64,000 bases of DNA from JBNKZU01 sp050301795 (GCA_050301795.1 JBNKZU010000001.1:10223-74222), one strand, 5' to 3'; numbered from the stretch's first letter, positions 9,522 to 18,341 are shown. The notes: generated by a model from the letters alone, not told the origin. Translations and numbers: made by a program.

Positions 9522-10324
9522 TGCTTGAAGAACTGCTTCACCTCATTGCCACCACCACCCTCTCGACATTGATGGATGTGATCCCCATCGTAGTGATCAT
9601 CTTCGGTTTTCAGATCTTCATTCTCAGGGTTCCTGTTCCAAATCTGAAAAGGGTACTTATTGGTCTGTTTTATGTGTTACTCGGCCTCTCCTTCTTTTTG
9701 ATAGGTCTTGAAGAGGCGCTTTTCCCGCTGGGTAAACTAATGGCTGCTCAATTAACTGATCCCGCCTTTGTTTTAGGTGATCAAGTAATGCGTACATTGA
9801 TGTGGTCAGACTACTGGTGGGTTTATATCTTTGCCTTTGCGATTGGTTTTTCAACAACCGTTGCTGAACCCTCGTTAATTGCAGTGGCGATGAAGGCAGA
9901 AGAGGTATCCGGTGGAGGTATTAGTGTCTGGGGTTTACGTGCTGCGGTGGCGTTAGGTGTTGCGGTTGGTATTGCCCTTGGAACCTTCCGCATTGTGACC
10001 GGCACACCGCTTCACTACTACATCATTGCCGGATATATCATCGTAATCATTCAGACTTTTTATGCACCACGAATGATTATTGCACTTGCTTATGATTCGG
10101 GAGGGGTAACCACCTCTACGGTAACTGTTCCACTGGTAACCGCGCTTGGCCTGGGTCTTGCCGGAACCGTACCGGGACGAAGCCCGATGATGGATGGCTT
10201 TGGTTTGATCGCCTTTGCCAGTCTGTTTCCGATTATGTCAGTGATGGGTTATGCACAGATCAGTGAATGGCGTGCCCGTCGATTTAAAAAGGTCTCGGAG
10301 AGAGGGCAATCCGGGGATTTGTAG
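9521..10324 (+). CDS. umpB: DUF1538 membrane protein, UmpB-like cation antiporter subunit
   Basis: 267 residues and a paralogue of the upstream protein, with the same two signature blocks (GFSTTVAEPSLIAVA and [21 protein letters not shown]) and a similar membrane topology. An extra loop occurs after the third hydrophobic segment, with a longer, basic C-terminal tail. The pair probably forms a heteromeric antiporter or channel for monovalent cations; the characterised UmpAB of Halomonas is the only functional reference known to me. It overlaps umpA by 1 nt. The PII-like gene begins 25 nt after the stop codon, so nitrogen- or nucleotide-type regulation of the transporter is a reasonable inference. 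Confidence 0.85.
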   Translation: MLEELLHLIATTTLSTLMDVIPIVVIIFGFQIFILRVPVPNLKRVLIGLFYVLLGLSFFLIGLEEALFPLGKLMAAQLTDPAFVLGDQVMRTLMWSDYWWVYIFAFAIGFSTTVAEPSLIAVAMKAEEVSGGGISVWGLRAAVALGVAVGIALGTFRIVTGTPLHYYIIAGYIIVIIQTFYAPRMIIALAYDSGGVTTSTVTVPLVTALGLGLAGTVPGRSPMMDGFGLIAFASLFPIMSVMGYAQISEWRARRFKKVSERGQSGDL

Positions 10325-10349
10325 ATGTATCATTAACTGAGATAGAGCC

Positions 10350-10700
10350 ATGCATTTTAAATTGATAGTAGCGTTTGTTGAGGATAATAAAACCAATGCA
10401 GTGATGGATGCTGCTCGCAAAGCCGGAGCCACAGGTGCAACTGTAATAAATCAGGCGCGTGGTGAAGGTTTAAACAAAAACAAAACCTTTCTTGGTTTAG
10501 ATCTTGAGAGTCAACGCGATATGATTCTGTTTCTGGTTGAGGAGCATCTATGTCGCAAGATACTTGAATATATATCAGAGATTGGTGAGTTCGAAACAAA
10601 ACCAGGCACCGGTATAGCATTTCAGCTTGATGTTGAAGATGCGGTCGGAGTTGTCCATCAGGCTGCTCAACTGGCTAGTGTTGTGGAGGAAGAGATATGA
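10350..10700 (+). CDS. PII-like signalling protein
   Basis: 116 residues with the ferredoxin-like PII fold pattern: a first strand (FKLIVAFVED), helix (NAVMDAARKAGATGATVINQARGEG), a T-loop region that is short and lacks the canonical uridylylated Tyr, and a C-terminal PGTGIAFQLDVEDAVGV block in the position of the PII B/C loops. It probably binds a small effector nucleotide and controls the neighbouring UmpAB transporter or the CBS protein. It overlaps the CBS gene by 4 nt (ATGA). Members of this type are usually annotated as P-II family regulators next to DUF1538 genes. The effector is unknown. Confidence 0.8.
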   Translation: MHFKLIVAFVEDNKTNAVMDAARKAGATGATVINQARGEGLNKNKTFLGLDLESQRDMILFLVEEHLCRKILEYISEIGEFETKPGTGIAFQLDVEDAVGVVHQAAQLASVVEEEI

Positions 10701-11113
10701 GCACACAAAATGTAATTCGTGTTAGAGATGTCATGAAATCAAAGTTTGATATGGTTGATGGCATGACAACCATTGAGGATGCTCTCAAAACGATGTCGCA
10801 TGTTGAAACCAAATGCCTCATCGTCGATAAGCGACATAAAGATGATGAGTATGGGCTGCTCCTTATCTCTGATGTGGCGAGATTGGTATTGGCCAAGGAT
10901 AGAGCGCCATCTCGGGTTAATGTTTATGAGATTATGAGCAAGCCAGCGATTACCGTCGATCCTGATATGGATATCCGCTACTGTTCACGACTTTTCGCCC
11001 GATTCCATATCTCAAGGGCACCAGTGGTTGAGAATGGTAAAACGGTCGGGATTATTAGCTTTACCGACATGGTCATTAAAGGGTTGGTCAGAGATCTGAC
11101 AGCAGCGGATTAA
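10697..11113 (+). CDS. CBS-domain pair protein
   Basis: 138 residues that fold as two CBS motifs and little else. The first runs from about residue 7 (RVRDVMKSKFDMVDG) and the second from about residue 75 (YEIMSKPAITVDPD), ending in VVENGKTVGIISFTDMVIKGL. A standalone CBS pair normally binds adenine nucleotides (AMP, ATP or S-adenosyl compounds) and acts as a sensor. Its start overlaps the PII-like gene (ATGA) and ampD follows 3 nt after its stop, so it is the fourth gene in a tight umpA-umpB-PII-CBS set. Two nucleotide-sensing proteins attached to one transporter suggest control by energy state; this is inference. Confidence 0.86.
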   Translation: MSTQNVIRVRDVMKSKFDMVDGMTTIEDALKTMSHVETKCLIVDKRHKDDEYGLLLISDVARLVLAKDRAPSRVNVYEIMSKPAITVDPDMDIRYCSRLFARFHISRAPVVENGKTVGIISFTDMVIKGLVRDLTAAD

Positions 11114-11116
11114 GCT

Positions 11117-11674
11117 ATGCGGGTCAATCTTGAGACAGGACTCCTTGAGCAAGTCAGATATTTAGCCTCGCCAAACTGTGATGAGCGGCCAGATGGCGTG
11201 GAAATCTCGCTAATCGTTATTCACGGCATCAGTCTGCCGCCGGATGAGTATGGCGGCCCGTGGATAGATGCACTCTTCACCAATACTCTGCCGCGCAACG
11301 AGCACCCCTATTTTGATGAGATTGCAGATCTAAAGGTTTCGACCCATCTGTTGATCCGCAGAGATGGCGATATTGTGCAGTATGTGCCGTTTCATCAGCG
11401 TGCGTGGCATGCAGGGGTTTCCTGTCATGAAGGTGAAGAGAGTTGTAACAATTTCTCGATAGGTATCGAGCTTGAAGGGAGTGATCACGTGCCCTATGAA
11501 GAGCTGCAATATAATAAACTTGCTGAGGTGATTGCTGCGCTGTTTGATGCCTATCCCGCACTGTCGCCACAACGGATCGTTGGTCATAGCGATATCGCTC
11601 CAGGCCGAAAAACAGATCCGGGGTTGGCATTTGACTGGTCTAAACTAAATTCATCGCTTAGTATCACAGTATAA
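11117..11674 (+). CDS. ampD: 1,6-anhydro-N-acetylmuramyl-L-alanine amidase
   Basis: 185 residues, usual length. AmpD is the cytoplasmic amidase that removes the peptide from anhydro-muropeptides during murein recycling and indirectly controls AmpR-dependent beta-lactamase. The zinc ligands are visible as His36 (VIHGISLP), His157 and Asp167 (VGHSDIAPGRKTDPG), and the catalytic Glu118 lies in SIGIELEG. HAGVS and FSIGIELEGS are typical family strings. The gene begins 3 nt after the CBS protein stop codon, so it may be read from the ump transcript. ampE follows 27 nt later, as in many gammaproteobacteria. Confidence 0.96.
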   Translation: MRVNLETGLLEQVRYLASPNCDERPDGVEISLIVIHGISLPPDEYGGPWIDALFTNTLPRNEHPYFDEIADLKVSTHLLIRRDGDIVQYVPFHQRAWHAGVSCHEGEESCNNFSIGIELEGSDHVPYEELQYNKLAEVIAALFDAYPALSPQRIVGHSDIAPGRKTDPGLAFDWSKLNSSLSITV

Positions 11675-11701
11675 AATGCAGTAATAATCACGGGGTATAC
11701 A

Positions 11702-12538
11702 ATGACGCTAATTACAATCCTAATCGGATTGTTACTCGAACGCTGGCTGGGTTCATTTGAATCGTGGCGACGCTATACGTTGATCGATAATGGATTTGTG
11801 AGACTCAAGCAACGCATCAAATCCATTAATACCAATACGTTGTTGATGCTCTATCTCTTTATCCCTGTGGTCGTTGTACTTTATTTGGAGTATCGCTTCG
11901 GATTTTTCATGATCTTTGTTCTGTCGCTGCTCACGCTGGTTTTTACGCTTGGGCCGAAGGATCTGGAAGGGCAGGCCGAGGCGTTGATTGATGCATGGCA
12001 TCGAGGTGATCGGATCACGATCCACTGGTATGCCAGTGATCTCATTGGTGATTTCGAAAGTGAAAACACACCGGAGATGATCCGACGAACACTTTCAACC
12101 ATCTTTCAGGAGTCCTTGCGTCGCTATTTTGCGGTTTTCTTCTGGTTTATCGCATTCGGTGCAGCAGGAGCACTTCTGTTTAGAATGACCCAAATCCTTG
12201 CAGAGAGTGGCAATCACCAAGAGAAGTGGTTAATACCGGTTTATAGCATCCTTCTATGGTTTCCAAGCCGTCTTCTGGCTTTGAGCTTTGGTTTGGCGGG
12301 GAGCTTTGAAGACACCGCTGAGCAGATGCACGAATTCACCTCTATCGAGATCGATAGCCACATGAGCATGGTTGAGCGTAGCGGCTTTGCGGCCTTGCGT
12401 CTGTCAGAGGATGCACTCTCGGGGTTTGATGATGAACTGATTAACCACGTAATCGATGCAATGGCGATGGTTCGGCGAGTGTTGCTGATCTGGCTCGCAC
12501 TGTTAGCCGTTGCGGTTTTGTCCGGCTGGAGCATCTAG
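11702..12538 (+). CDS. ampE: AmpE-like inner-membrane protein
   Basis: 278 residues. AmpE is a polytopic membrane protein of unknown exact activity, encoded next to ampD in gammaproteobacteria. Visible family traits are the opening LITILIGLLLERWLGSFESWR, hydrophobic segments at about residues 40-80, 140-165, 175-200 and the last 20 residues, and the ESLRRYFAVFFWFIAFGAAGALLFR stretch. The LGPKDLEGQAEAL region between segments is cytoplasmic-looking. The protein is slightly shorter than some homologues but complete. It sits 27 nt downstream of ampD and about 84 nt before pepN. Confidence 0.88.
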   Translation: MTLITILIGLLLERWLGSFESWRRYTLIDNGFVRLKQRIKSINTNTLLMLYLFIPVVVVLYLEYRFGFFMIFVLSLLTLVFTLGPKDLEGQAEALIDAWHRGDRITIHWYASDLIGDFESENTPEMIRRTLSTIFQESLRRYFAVFFWFIAFGAAGALLFRMTQILAESGNHQEKWLIPVYSILLWFPSRLLALSFGLAGSFEDTAEQMHEFTSIEIDSHMSMVERSGFAALRLSEDALSGFDDELINHVIDAMAMVRRVLLIWLALLAVAVLSGWSI

Positions 12539-12622
12539 GGGTGTTACCTCAAGCCTGAATCTTCTTAATCACCAGATGTGTATCTCGACACACTGACGGT
12601 CAGACAATCACGACATAAAGCA

Positions 12623-15244
12623 ATGAATCTAATACAAGCTCCGCAAACAATCTATCTTAAGGATTATCAGCCGCCCCACTATTGGATTGATACGGTTGAT
12701 CTGACCTTTGAGTTGGATCCATCCTCGACCATTGTGCGCTCACGGTTAGCAATGAGACGTAATCCTGAATCGTCACAGCATCAGGATGTTCTTAGGCTCA
12801 ATGGTGAGGGGCTGAAGCTACAATCTATCACTATTGATGATAAGGTGTTGCAGGCATCGCAGTACCAGCAGGATGAGGAGTCGCTCACCCTGATCAATCC
12901 GCCGAAGCAATTTATTCTGGAAACCGTGGTTGAGATTGCGCCGGATCAGAATAGCGCACTTGAAGGGCTCTATCTCTCAAGCGGTAACTTCTGTACCCAA
13001 TGTGAGGCCGAAGGCTTTCGTCGCATCACCTATTTTCTCGACCGACCTGACGTAATGGCACAATACACCACTACCATTATTGCCGATCCAATACAGTTTC
13101 CAGTATTGCTCTCTAATGGCGACTGTGTTGATAGCGGCGAGATCGATAGACGACACTTCAAAACATGGCACGATCCGTCATTGAAGCCGTGTTACCTCTT
13201 TGCGTTGGTCGCCGGGGATTTGGTTCAAGTGAGTGATCGTTTTACCACGATGAGTGGGCGGGATGTTGCACTGGAGATCTATGTTGAAAAAGGCAACGAA
13301 GATAAATGCGATCATGCGATGCGCTCTCTCAAAAAGTCGATGGCGTGGGATGAGCAAACCTATGGACGTGAGTATGATCTCAACACCTATATGATTGTTG
13401 CGGTGAACGACTTCAACATGGGCGCGATGGAGAATAAAGGGCTAAATATCTTTAACTCTAAATATGTTTTGGCAAAGCCGGAGACAGCAACCGATATCGA
13501 TTTTCTTGGCATTGAAGCGGTGATCGCTCACGAATATTTCCACAACTGGTCTGGCAATCGTGTGACCTGTCGCGACTGGTTTCAACTCAGCCTGAAAGAG
13601 GGCTTTACTGTATTTCGAGACCAGCAGTTTAGTGCCGATATGAACTCGGCCGCGGTAAAGCGTATTGAGGATGTGAGAATGCTTCGTACCCACCAATTTG
13701 CAGAGGATGCCGGGCCAATGGCTCATCCGGTGCGTCCGGAGTCCTATGTTGAGATCAACAATTTTTACACTCTAACCGTTTATGAAAAGGGCGCAGAGTT
13801 GGTTCGGATGTTTCATACCCTGCTGGGGGAAGAGGGATTCCGCAAAGGAACCGATCTCTATTTTGAGCGTCATGATGGACAGGCGGTCACTTGTGACGAC
13901 TTTGTCGCCGCTCTTGCTGATGCGAATGAGGTGAATCTTCAGCAGTGGATGCGCTGGTATCAGCAGGCTGGCACGCCACGTTTAAAGATAACCCGTGATT
14001 ACCAACAACAGGAACTTGAGCTTACCGTAGCCCAAGAAATACCTGGCGCCACAGGTGAGCTGGATATGCAACCGGTTCCCGTACCGTTATCCATTGCGTT
14101 CTTTGGCAAAGACGGGGTGCAAAAGAGCTTTGAATATAATGGTCTTCAGTGTACTGAGACACTGCTTGTTTTAAACGAATCTATACAGCGCTTTAAATTC
14201 AAAGGTATAACCAACGACGATGTGCCGTCGCTACTACGAAACTTCTCGGCACCAGTCATCGTCGAGAGTGACCTCAGTCATCAGGAGATCGCACACCTGA
14301 TGGCGGTTGATAGTGACCCATTCAATCGGTGGGACGCGGCACAACAAATTGCAGAGTTGACCATCCTGGATGCGTATCATAATCAAACGGGAGACGATGG
14401 ATTGATCGGTGCGCTAATGAATGGATATCGGTCGATCATTGAGGATATGCAGTTGGATAACGCATTGAAGGCGGAGGCGCTGTCACTACCCGATATTCTC
14501 TATATGATCGAGAAGATTGAAGCGGTTGATCCAGTCAAACTACATCAGACGATCAAGCAGATCGAACAGCAAGTAGCAGAGAGTGCCGCTTCGTTGATTC
14601 TTGAGCACTACCAGTCATTGAATCAAATCCGCACCTATCAGCTTGATGCGACATCCATTGGGGATCGCTCACTTAAAAACCGGTTATTAAGATATCTCGC
14701 GACAACAAGCGATGGGATAGATTTGGCATATCAGCAGTATCATCAAAGCCATAATATGAATGATCGTATCGCTGCCCTTGGCGCATTGATTCAATCGGAT
14801 AATCGCTATCGGGAGGAGGTTATTGACCATTTCTATCAGGAGTGGAATCGTGATCCTCTTGTGCTGGATAAGTGGTTTGCACTTCAGGCCAGTATCGCCG
14901 AAGAGGCAACGGTTGAGCGTGTACAATCACTATTAACACACCAGGATTTCACCATCAAAAACCCGAACCGGCTTCGTAGCCTTATCGGTAGCTTTGCGAT
15001 GCGTAATCAAGTAGCCTTTCACCGAAGTGATGGTGGTGGTTATGAGATCCTTAAGACAATTGTGCTACAACTCAATAGCATCAATCCACAGGTCGCAGCG
15101 CGAATGGTTAATCCATTGATTCATTGGCGGCGCTATGGCGAAGAGCGTCAGCAGATGATGAAAGATGCGCTAAACGAGATCTTTGAATCTGAACACCTCT
15201 CAAGAGATCTCTATGAGATAGTTAAACGCGGTTTAGATACCTGA
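12623..15244 (+). CDS. pepN: aminopeptidase N (M1 family)
   Basis: 873 residues, almost the same length as the E. coli enzyme (870). It is a cytoplasmic zinc aminopeptidase of broad specificity. The exopeptidase motif GAMENKGLN lies near residue 268, the zinc-binding HEYFHNW at 303-309, and the third ligand Glu follows in LKEGFTVFRDQ. The N-terminal CTQCEAEGFRRITYFLDRPDV and the C-terminal NPNRLRSLIGSFA blocks also match PepN closely. The ATG at 12623 is preferred over a GTG at 12578: it gives the conserved N-terminus and follows an AUAAAG-type ribosome-binding site. It is expressed alone or with the ampDE group; the beta-carbonic anhydrase gene follows. Confidence 0.97.
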   Translation: MNLIQAPQTIYLKDYQPPHYWIDTVDLTFELDPSSTIVRSRLAMRRNPESSQHQDVLRLNGEGLKLQSITIDDKVLQASQYQQDEESLTLINPPKQFILETVVEIAPDQNSALEGLYLSSGNFCTQCEAEGFRRITYFLDRPDVMAQYTTTIIADPIQFPVLLSNGDCVDSGEIDRRHFKTWHDPSLKPCYLFALVAGDLVQVSDRFTTMSGRDVALEIYVEKGNEDKCDHAMRSLKKSMAWDEQTYGREYDLNTYMIVAVNDFNMGAMENKGLNIFNSKYVLAKPETATDIDFLGIEAVIAHEYFHNWSGNRVTCRDWFQLSLKEGFTVFRDQQFSADMNSAAVKRIEDVRMLRTHQFAEDAGPMAHPVRPESYVEINNFYTLTVYEKGAELVRMFHTLLGEEGFRKGTDLYFERHDGQAVTCDDFVAALADANEVNLQQWMRWYQQAGTPRLKITRDYQQQELELTVAQEIPGATGELDMQPVPVPLSIAFFGKDGVQKSFEYNGLQCTETLLVLNESIQRFKFKGITNDDVPSLLRNFSAPVIVESDLSHQEIAHLMAVDSDPFNRWDAAQQIAELTILDAYHNQTGDDGLIGALMNGYRSIIEDMQLDNALKAEALSLPDILYMIEKIEAVDPVKLHQTIKQIEQQVAESAASLILEHYQSLNQIRTYQLDATSIGDRSLKNRLLRYLATTSDGIDLAYQQYHQSHNMNDRIAALGALIQSDNRYREEVIDHFYQEWNRDPLVLDKWFALQASIAEEATVERVQSLLTHQDFTIKNPNRLRSLIGSFAMRNQVAFHRSDGGGYEILKTIVLQLNSINPQVAARMVNPLIHWRRYGEERQQMMKDALNEIFESEHLSRDLYEIVKRGLDT

Positions 15245-15286
15245 ATCGTTGTGAAAGATAGACCTTAAAGAAGAGAATTAAAAAAC

Positions 15287-15901
15287 GTGATTCCAGCCAA
15301 AGAAGCATTAGAAAGACTCCGTGAAGGCAACGATCGCTTTGTCTCCGGTTTGCGTAGCGTCGAAGCGATGCTGAGCCATACAAAAAGAGGGGACTCAACT
15401 GTAGCACAGGAACCATTTGCGATCATTCTTGGTTGTTCCGATTCACGTGTTCCAGCCGAGATGGTCTTTGATCAAGGGCTAGGGGACCTCTTTGTGATTA
15501 GAGTTGCCGGGAATATCGTTGCGCCATCTCAGGTTGGAAGTGTTGAGTTTGCCGCAGAGCAATACCACACACGGCTCGTAGTTGTGATGGGACATACGAT
15601 GTGTGGTGCCGTTGCCGCAACCATTGATGAGATGCAGCGCCCTCAAGGGGAGAAATCAAAGAACATTGCGGCTATCGTGAATCGAATTCGTCCTACCCTT
15701 GAATCGTTAAAGCATACCGATGTTTGGCATGATCATCATGAGCTCATCAAAAAAGCGACAAGGGCAAATGTGCGCGCATCCGTTAATCAGTTACGACACG
15801 GTTCAGATATTCTTGAGCAACTGGTCAGTAGAGATGGGTTGATGATTGTCGGAGCCGAATATGACCTTGATACAGGTAAGGTCGATTTCTTTGACGTTTG
15901 A
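15287..15901 (+). CDS. beta-class carbonic anhydrase
   Basis: 204 residues, a complete beta-carbonic anhydrase that interconverts carbon dioxide and bicarbonate. Zinc ligands are Cys50, His103 and Cys106 (GCSDSRVP and GHTMCGAV), and the Asp52-Arg54 catalytic dyad is present. The start is a GTG; an AAGAGA ribosome-binding site lies 5' of it. There is no signal peptide, so it is cytoplasmic. It probably supplies bicarbonate for carboxylases or pH balance. It is on the plus strand, 42 nt after pepN, and convergent with the YbeL-like gene. The C-terminus (VGAEYDLDTGKVDFF) is the family's standard ending. Confidence 0.95.
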   Translation: MIPAKEALERLREGNDRFVSGLRSVEAMLSHTKRGDSTVAQEPFAIILGCSDSRVPAEMVFDQGLGDLFVIRVAGNIVAPSQVGSVEFAAEQYHTRLVVVMGHTMCGAVAATIDEMQRPQGEKSKNIAAIVNRIRPTLESLKHTDVWHDHHELIKKATRANVRASVNQLRHGSDILEQLVSRDGLMIVGAEYDLDTGKVDFFDV

Positions 15902-16031
15902 CAGACCGTAGAAAACTTGTGGTTCTGCAATATCACCTTTTCCATTGATGGTGGCGAGAGGAGATTTGGATCTCAAACTTCTCACAGAAGAACACGCCAT
16001 TCCTCAAACAACGAAATCCATAATTGATGCT

Positions 16032-16538
16032 CTACTCATCACTGGTCGATATCCGTCTGAACTTGCTTCCACGACATTTAGGGCAGGGCGGAATTCGACC
16101 CGTCTGGTGAAAATGGAGTTGCTCACCACAGCTTTTACAGGCAAGCGTTCCGATTGAGACGATCTCTCCACTTTTCCATTCACCCATAAGGTTAGCTTTA
16201 TACTCCAGGTTTTGAAGAGCCTGCTGGGTGTGATCAACCATCTGGCTAAAGCGTTGGAGAATGTTTTGCTCGATCACCTCAAGATCAAAGCGTAACCAGT
16301 CTTGGAGTTCTTTGCTTCCTTCACCGAGATATCGGGCTGCATCATCAAGATCGCGCTGGAGAAATTCGACCATCTTTTCTGACTCTTCGCGGGTTAGCTC
16401 ACCCAATTCTGAGGTCTTCTCCATAGCTAAGTCGAGGCTCTGTTGGATGGTGTGCCCACCCTTTTCAAGGTATTCAAGAGCACGCCCGAGTATTAGGTTA
16501 TAGCCTAGGGTTTGTTGGTCTTGTGGTTGATTGCTCAT
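16032..16538 (-). CDS. YbeL-like zinc-ribbon protein (DUF1451)
   Basis: 168 residues from the ATG at 16538, which has an AGGAG ribosome-binding site; an upstream in-frame extension to 16628 is not conserved-looking. The N-terminal 110 residues are helical and acidic (LGRALEYLEKGGHTIQQSLDLAMEKTSELGELTREESEKM), and the C-terminus is a four-Cys zinc ribbon (LACKSCGEQ and PPCPKCRGSKF). This matches the DUF1451/YbeL family of unknown function. In E. coli ybeL lies next to leuS, and here leuS is a short distance away, so the neighbourhood is partly preserved. It is downstream of the sigma54 activator gene on the same strand. Confidence 0.88.
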   Translation of the reverse strand: MSNQPQDQQTLGYNLILGRALEYLEKGGHTIQQSLDLAMEKTSELGELTREESEKMVEFLQRDLDDAARYLGEGSKELQDWLRFDLEVIEQNILQRFSQMVDHTQQALQNLEYKANLMGEWKSGEIVSIGTLACKSCGEQLHFHQTGRIPPCPKCRGSKFRRISTSDE

Positions 16539-16650
16539 GACGTTTCTCCTGATACTTCCTCTTTCCTTAAGTGTGTACCATGGCGTTATAAATGCCAAGG
16601 TAGATTTCAATGAAACAGGCTGTATCACTCTATATCAAGAGTCACATAGA

Positions 16651-17964
16651 TTATGAGTTGAGTTTCTCAACCTTCTCTAGCTTACGATAGAGTGTGCGTT
16701 CACTAACGCCTAATGCCTTTGCGAGTGATTTGCGATCACCATTATATTGCTGTGATGCCCATTTGAGGTAGGCGATCTCTAGCTGATCAAGCGGCATGAC
16801 ATGATTAAATGGTGTTTCATTAACCGTTTGTAATGAACTGCTATTAAGCAACGGAAGATGTTCTGGCTCGATGCTATGACTATCTGAGAGGATTAATGCC
16901 CGCTCAAGAATATTCCTCAGTTCACGGATATTTCCAGGGAAGGAGTACTCCTCAAGAATGGTGATCGCCTCTTTGCTTATGTTGATGCGCTTATGCGGAT
17001 TAATGCGTTTAAGAAGACCATCAGCAAGCAATGGAATATCTTTGGCACGCTCCTTTAACGACGGCAGTTCAATCGGAAAGGCACTAATACGATAGTAGAG
17101 GTCACGCCGAAACTCGCCGGTTTCGACCATTTTGACCAGGTTTTTATGCGTGGCACAGATCAAACGGAATTCAGCATGTTTGGTTTCAATCCCCCCGACG
17201 GTTCGAAAGGTGTTGGTTTCTAATAGTCTCAGCAATTTCACCTGTAGGTTTAATGGAACATCACCAATCTCATCAAGGAAGAGGGTGCCACCATGAGCCG
17301 CCTCGACCAATCCGGTTTTGTGATGTAATGCGCCAGTAAATGCACCGCGCTCATGTCCGAATAATTCGCTCTCAAACAGGCTTTCTGTGAGTCCGGAACA
17401 ATCCACTGGAACAAACGGGCCTTTAGCACGTTGACTGGAGCTATGTATTGCATGGGCGACAAGCTCCTTACCAGTGCCAGATTCACCCAGGAGTAACGCG
17501 GCCGTGTCAGAGGTGGCCACACGACTAATCAATTCCAGTAATCGTTTAAATGGTTTTGATTTACCGATGAGACTGTGGTTGCCAGAGGAGCTATCTTTAA
17601 TCCCCTTTACGGTTTCCATAAAGGCAACGATCTCACCATCGCGATTATGGATAGGGAACATCCCTATATCGACATGAATATTTCCATCCGGCGTATAGTG
17701 CTGATGCAGAACCCGCACTGGCTTGTTGTTCTGGAGACAGGAGACCAAAGGGCACTCTTCACCCATATCATGGCAAGGCTTGCCATATTGATGAGAAACC
17801 TTATAGCAGTACTGATCTTCCGGGGATTCACACTCATGTTGAAGCTGATACGCAAGGTTAGTGGTGATAATTTTATAGTTACGATCAATCAATACCACTG
17901 GGTTTTGGAAACCGTTGAGAAGATCGTTTATCTCACTGATGAAGGCACTATTAAGATTTGACAT
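16651..17964 (-). CDS. sigma54-dependent transcriptional activator with Cys-rich PAS sensor
   Basis: 437 residues. An N-terminal PAS-like sensor (about 10-120) contains five cysteines, Cys45, Cys53, Cys64, Cys71 and Cys76, with C-Y-x3-H before P-C-H and E-C-P. This cluster suggests a metal, redox or haem-type sensor. The AAA+ domain (about 130-360) has Walker A GESGTGKE (160-167) and the sigma54-contacting loop GAFTGA (207-212). A Fis-type helix-turn-helix ([21 protein letters not shown]) ends the protein. There is no receiver domain, so it is a one-component activator rather than a response regulator. It is divergent from a sigma54 promoter at 18085 and probably drives it. rpoN is at 37.3 kb. 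The ligand is unknown. Confidence 0.93.
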   Translation of the reverse strand: MSNLNSAFISEINDLLNGFQNPVVLIDRNYKIITTNLAYQLQHECESPEDQYCYKVSHQYGKPCHDMGEECPLVSCLQNNKPVRVLHQHYTPDGNIHVDIGMFPIHNRDGEIVAFMETVKGIKDSSSGNHSLIGKSKPFKRLLELISRVATSDTAALLLGESGTGKELVAHAIHSSSQRAKGPFVPVDCSGLTESLFESELFGHERGAFTGALHHKTGLVEAAHGGTLFLDEIGDVPLNLQVKLLRLLETNTFRTVGGIETKHAEFRLICATHKNLVKMVETGEFRRDLYYRISAFPIELPSLKERAKDIPLLADGLLKRINPHKRINISKEAITILEEYSFPGNIRELRNILERALILSDSHSIEPEHLPLLNSSSLQTVNETPFNHVMPLDQLEIAYLKWASQQYNGDRKSLAKALGVSERTLYRKLEKVEKLNS

Positions 17965-17972
17965 GGCTATAC

Positions 17973-18019
17973 TGACAATTTTGACATAACGGGTGTGTCA
18001 ATTGTGACATAAACTGTCA
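17973..18019. promoter_or_regulatory. cluster of TGACA/TGTCA half-sites, probable activator binding sites
   Basis: Five half-sites occur in 47 nt: TGACA at 17973 and 17982, TGTCA at 17996, TGACA at 18005 and TGTCA at 18015. They form two clear inverted repeats: TTGACA-N9-TGTCAA (17981-18001) and TGACA-N5-TGTCA (18005-18019). They lie 65-110 nt upstream of the sigma54 promoter and immediately before the activator start codon. This is the usual place for an upstream activating sequence and would also allow autoregulation. Confidence 0.6.
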
Positions 18020-18084
18020 GAATGTCTACCTCTAAATGGTATCAACACATCTTAAGTTACTGAAATCACAGGAAACAATATAAT

Positions 18085-18100
18085 TGGCACAGCATGTGCA
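18085..18100 (+). promoter_or_regulatory. sigma54 (-24/-12) promoter
   Basis: TGGCACAGCATGTGCA matches the consensus TGGCACG-N4-TTGCA well: GG at 18086-18087, GC at 18098-18099, with exactly 10 nt between. Transcription should start near 18110 and read into the 33-codon ORF. The divergent sigma54 activator gene and paired upstream sites support it. No sigma70 elements were seen that would fit better. Confidence 0.78.
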
Positions 18101-18151
18101 TTATTAAACAGCAGTATTAACTATCACCCGTTTGTTTAAGAGGTTTGTTTG

Positions 18152-18253
18152 ATGATTATCGATAGTTTAACGATTTCGGCCGTTGTGCTCGCTTTAATAT
18201 TGGCAGTGACGATTGTTCGTCTCGCGTCAAAACCGGTGAGTCATGATAGCTGA
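18152..18253 (+). CDS. 33-residue single-pass membrane peptide, sigma54-controlled
   Basis: The ORF is MIIDSLTISAVVLALI... and ends ...KPVSHDS at a TGA. After four polar or acidic residues comes an uninterrupted hydrophobic stretch of about 18 residues, then Arg and Lys, the pattern of a single transmembrane helix with a positive cytoplasmic end. An AAGAGG ribosome-binding site (18138-18143) lies 8 nt before the ATG, and the predicted sigma54 transcript start is about 40 nt upstream. A hairpin and a terminator follow. Because it is so short, automated annotation would skip it. No homologue is recognised; small membrane subunits such as CydX or KdpF are similar in size but their partner genes are absent here. 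Function unknown; the regulatory setting supports a real gene or a small regulatory RNA. Confidence 0.6.
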   Translation: MIIDSLTISAVVLALILAVTIVRLASKPVSHDS

Positions 18254-18282
18254 ACCGACTTCTTGCGTCCCTCTACTGGCGT

Positions 18283-18318
18283 AAGGAGAGTTTGGGCAAG
18301 CATTCTTCTTGCCTCCTT
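18283..18318 (+). ncRNA. structured 3' element of the sigma54 transcript
   Basis: A two-part stem: inner GGCAAG (18295-18300) pairs with CTTGCC (18308-18313) around a 7-nt loop, and outer AAGGA (18283-18287) pairs with TCCTT (18314-18318), with a 7-nt bulge on one side. It is between the micropeptide stop and the terminator. The AAGGAG sequence is anti-Shine-Dalgarno-like and would be hidden in the stem. This might be a stability element or part of a small RNA. It is a hand-drawn fold. Confidence 0.35.
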
Positions 18319-18341
18319 TGTGTATTTTCCCCTTTTGAAAA

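Noticed and set aside
12578..12622. Upstream GTG start of pepN
   Set aside because: The extra 15 residues are not part of the PepN N-terminus, and the ATG at 12623 has a better placed ribosome-binding site.
15803..16000. 65-residue minus-strand frame at the convergent ends of the carbonic anhydrase and YbeL-like genes
   Set aside because: It overlaps the end of the carbonic anhydrase gene antisense and has no ribosome-binding site; treated as a shadow frame.
16004..16237. Minus-strand frame overlapping the YbeL-like gene
   Set aside because: It lies in another frame of the same gene and has no signals of its own.
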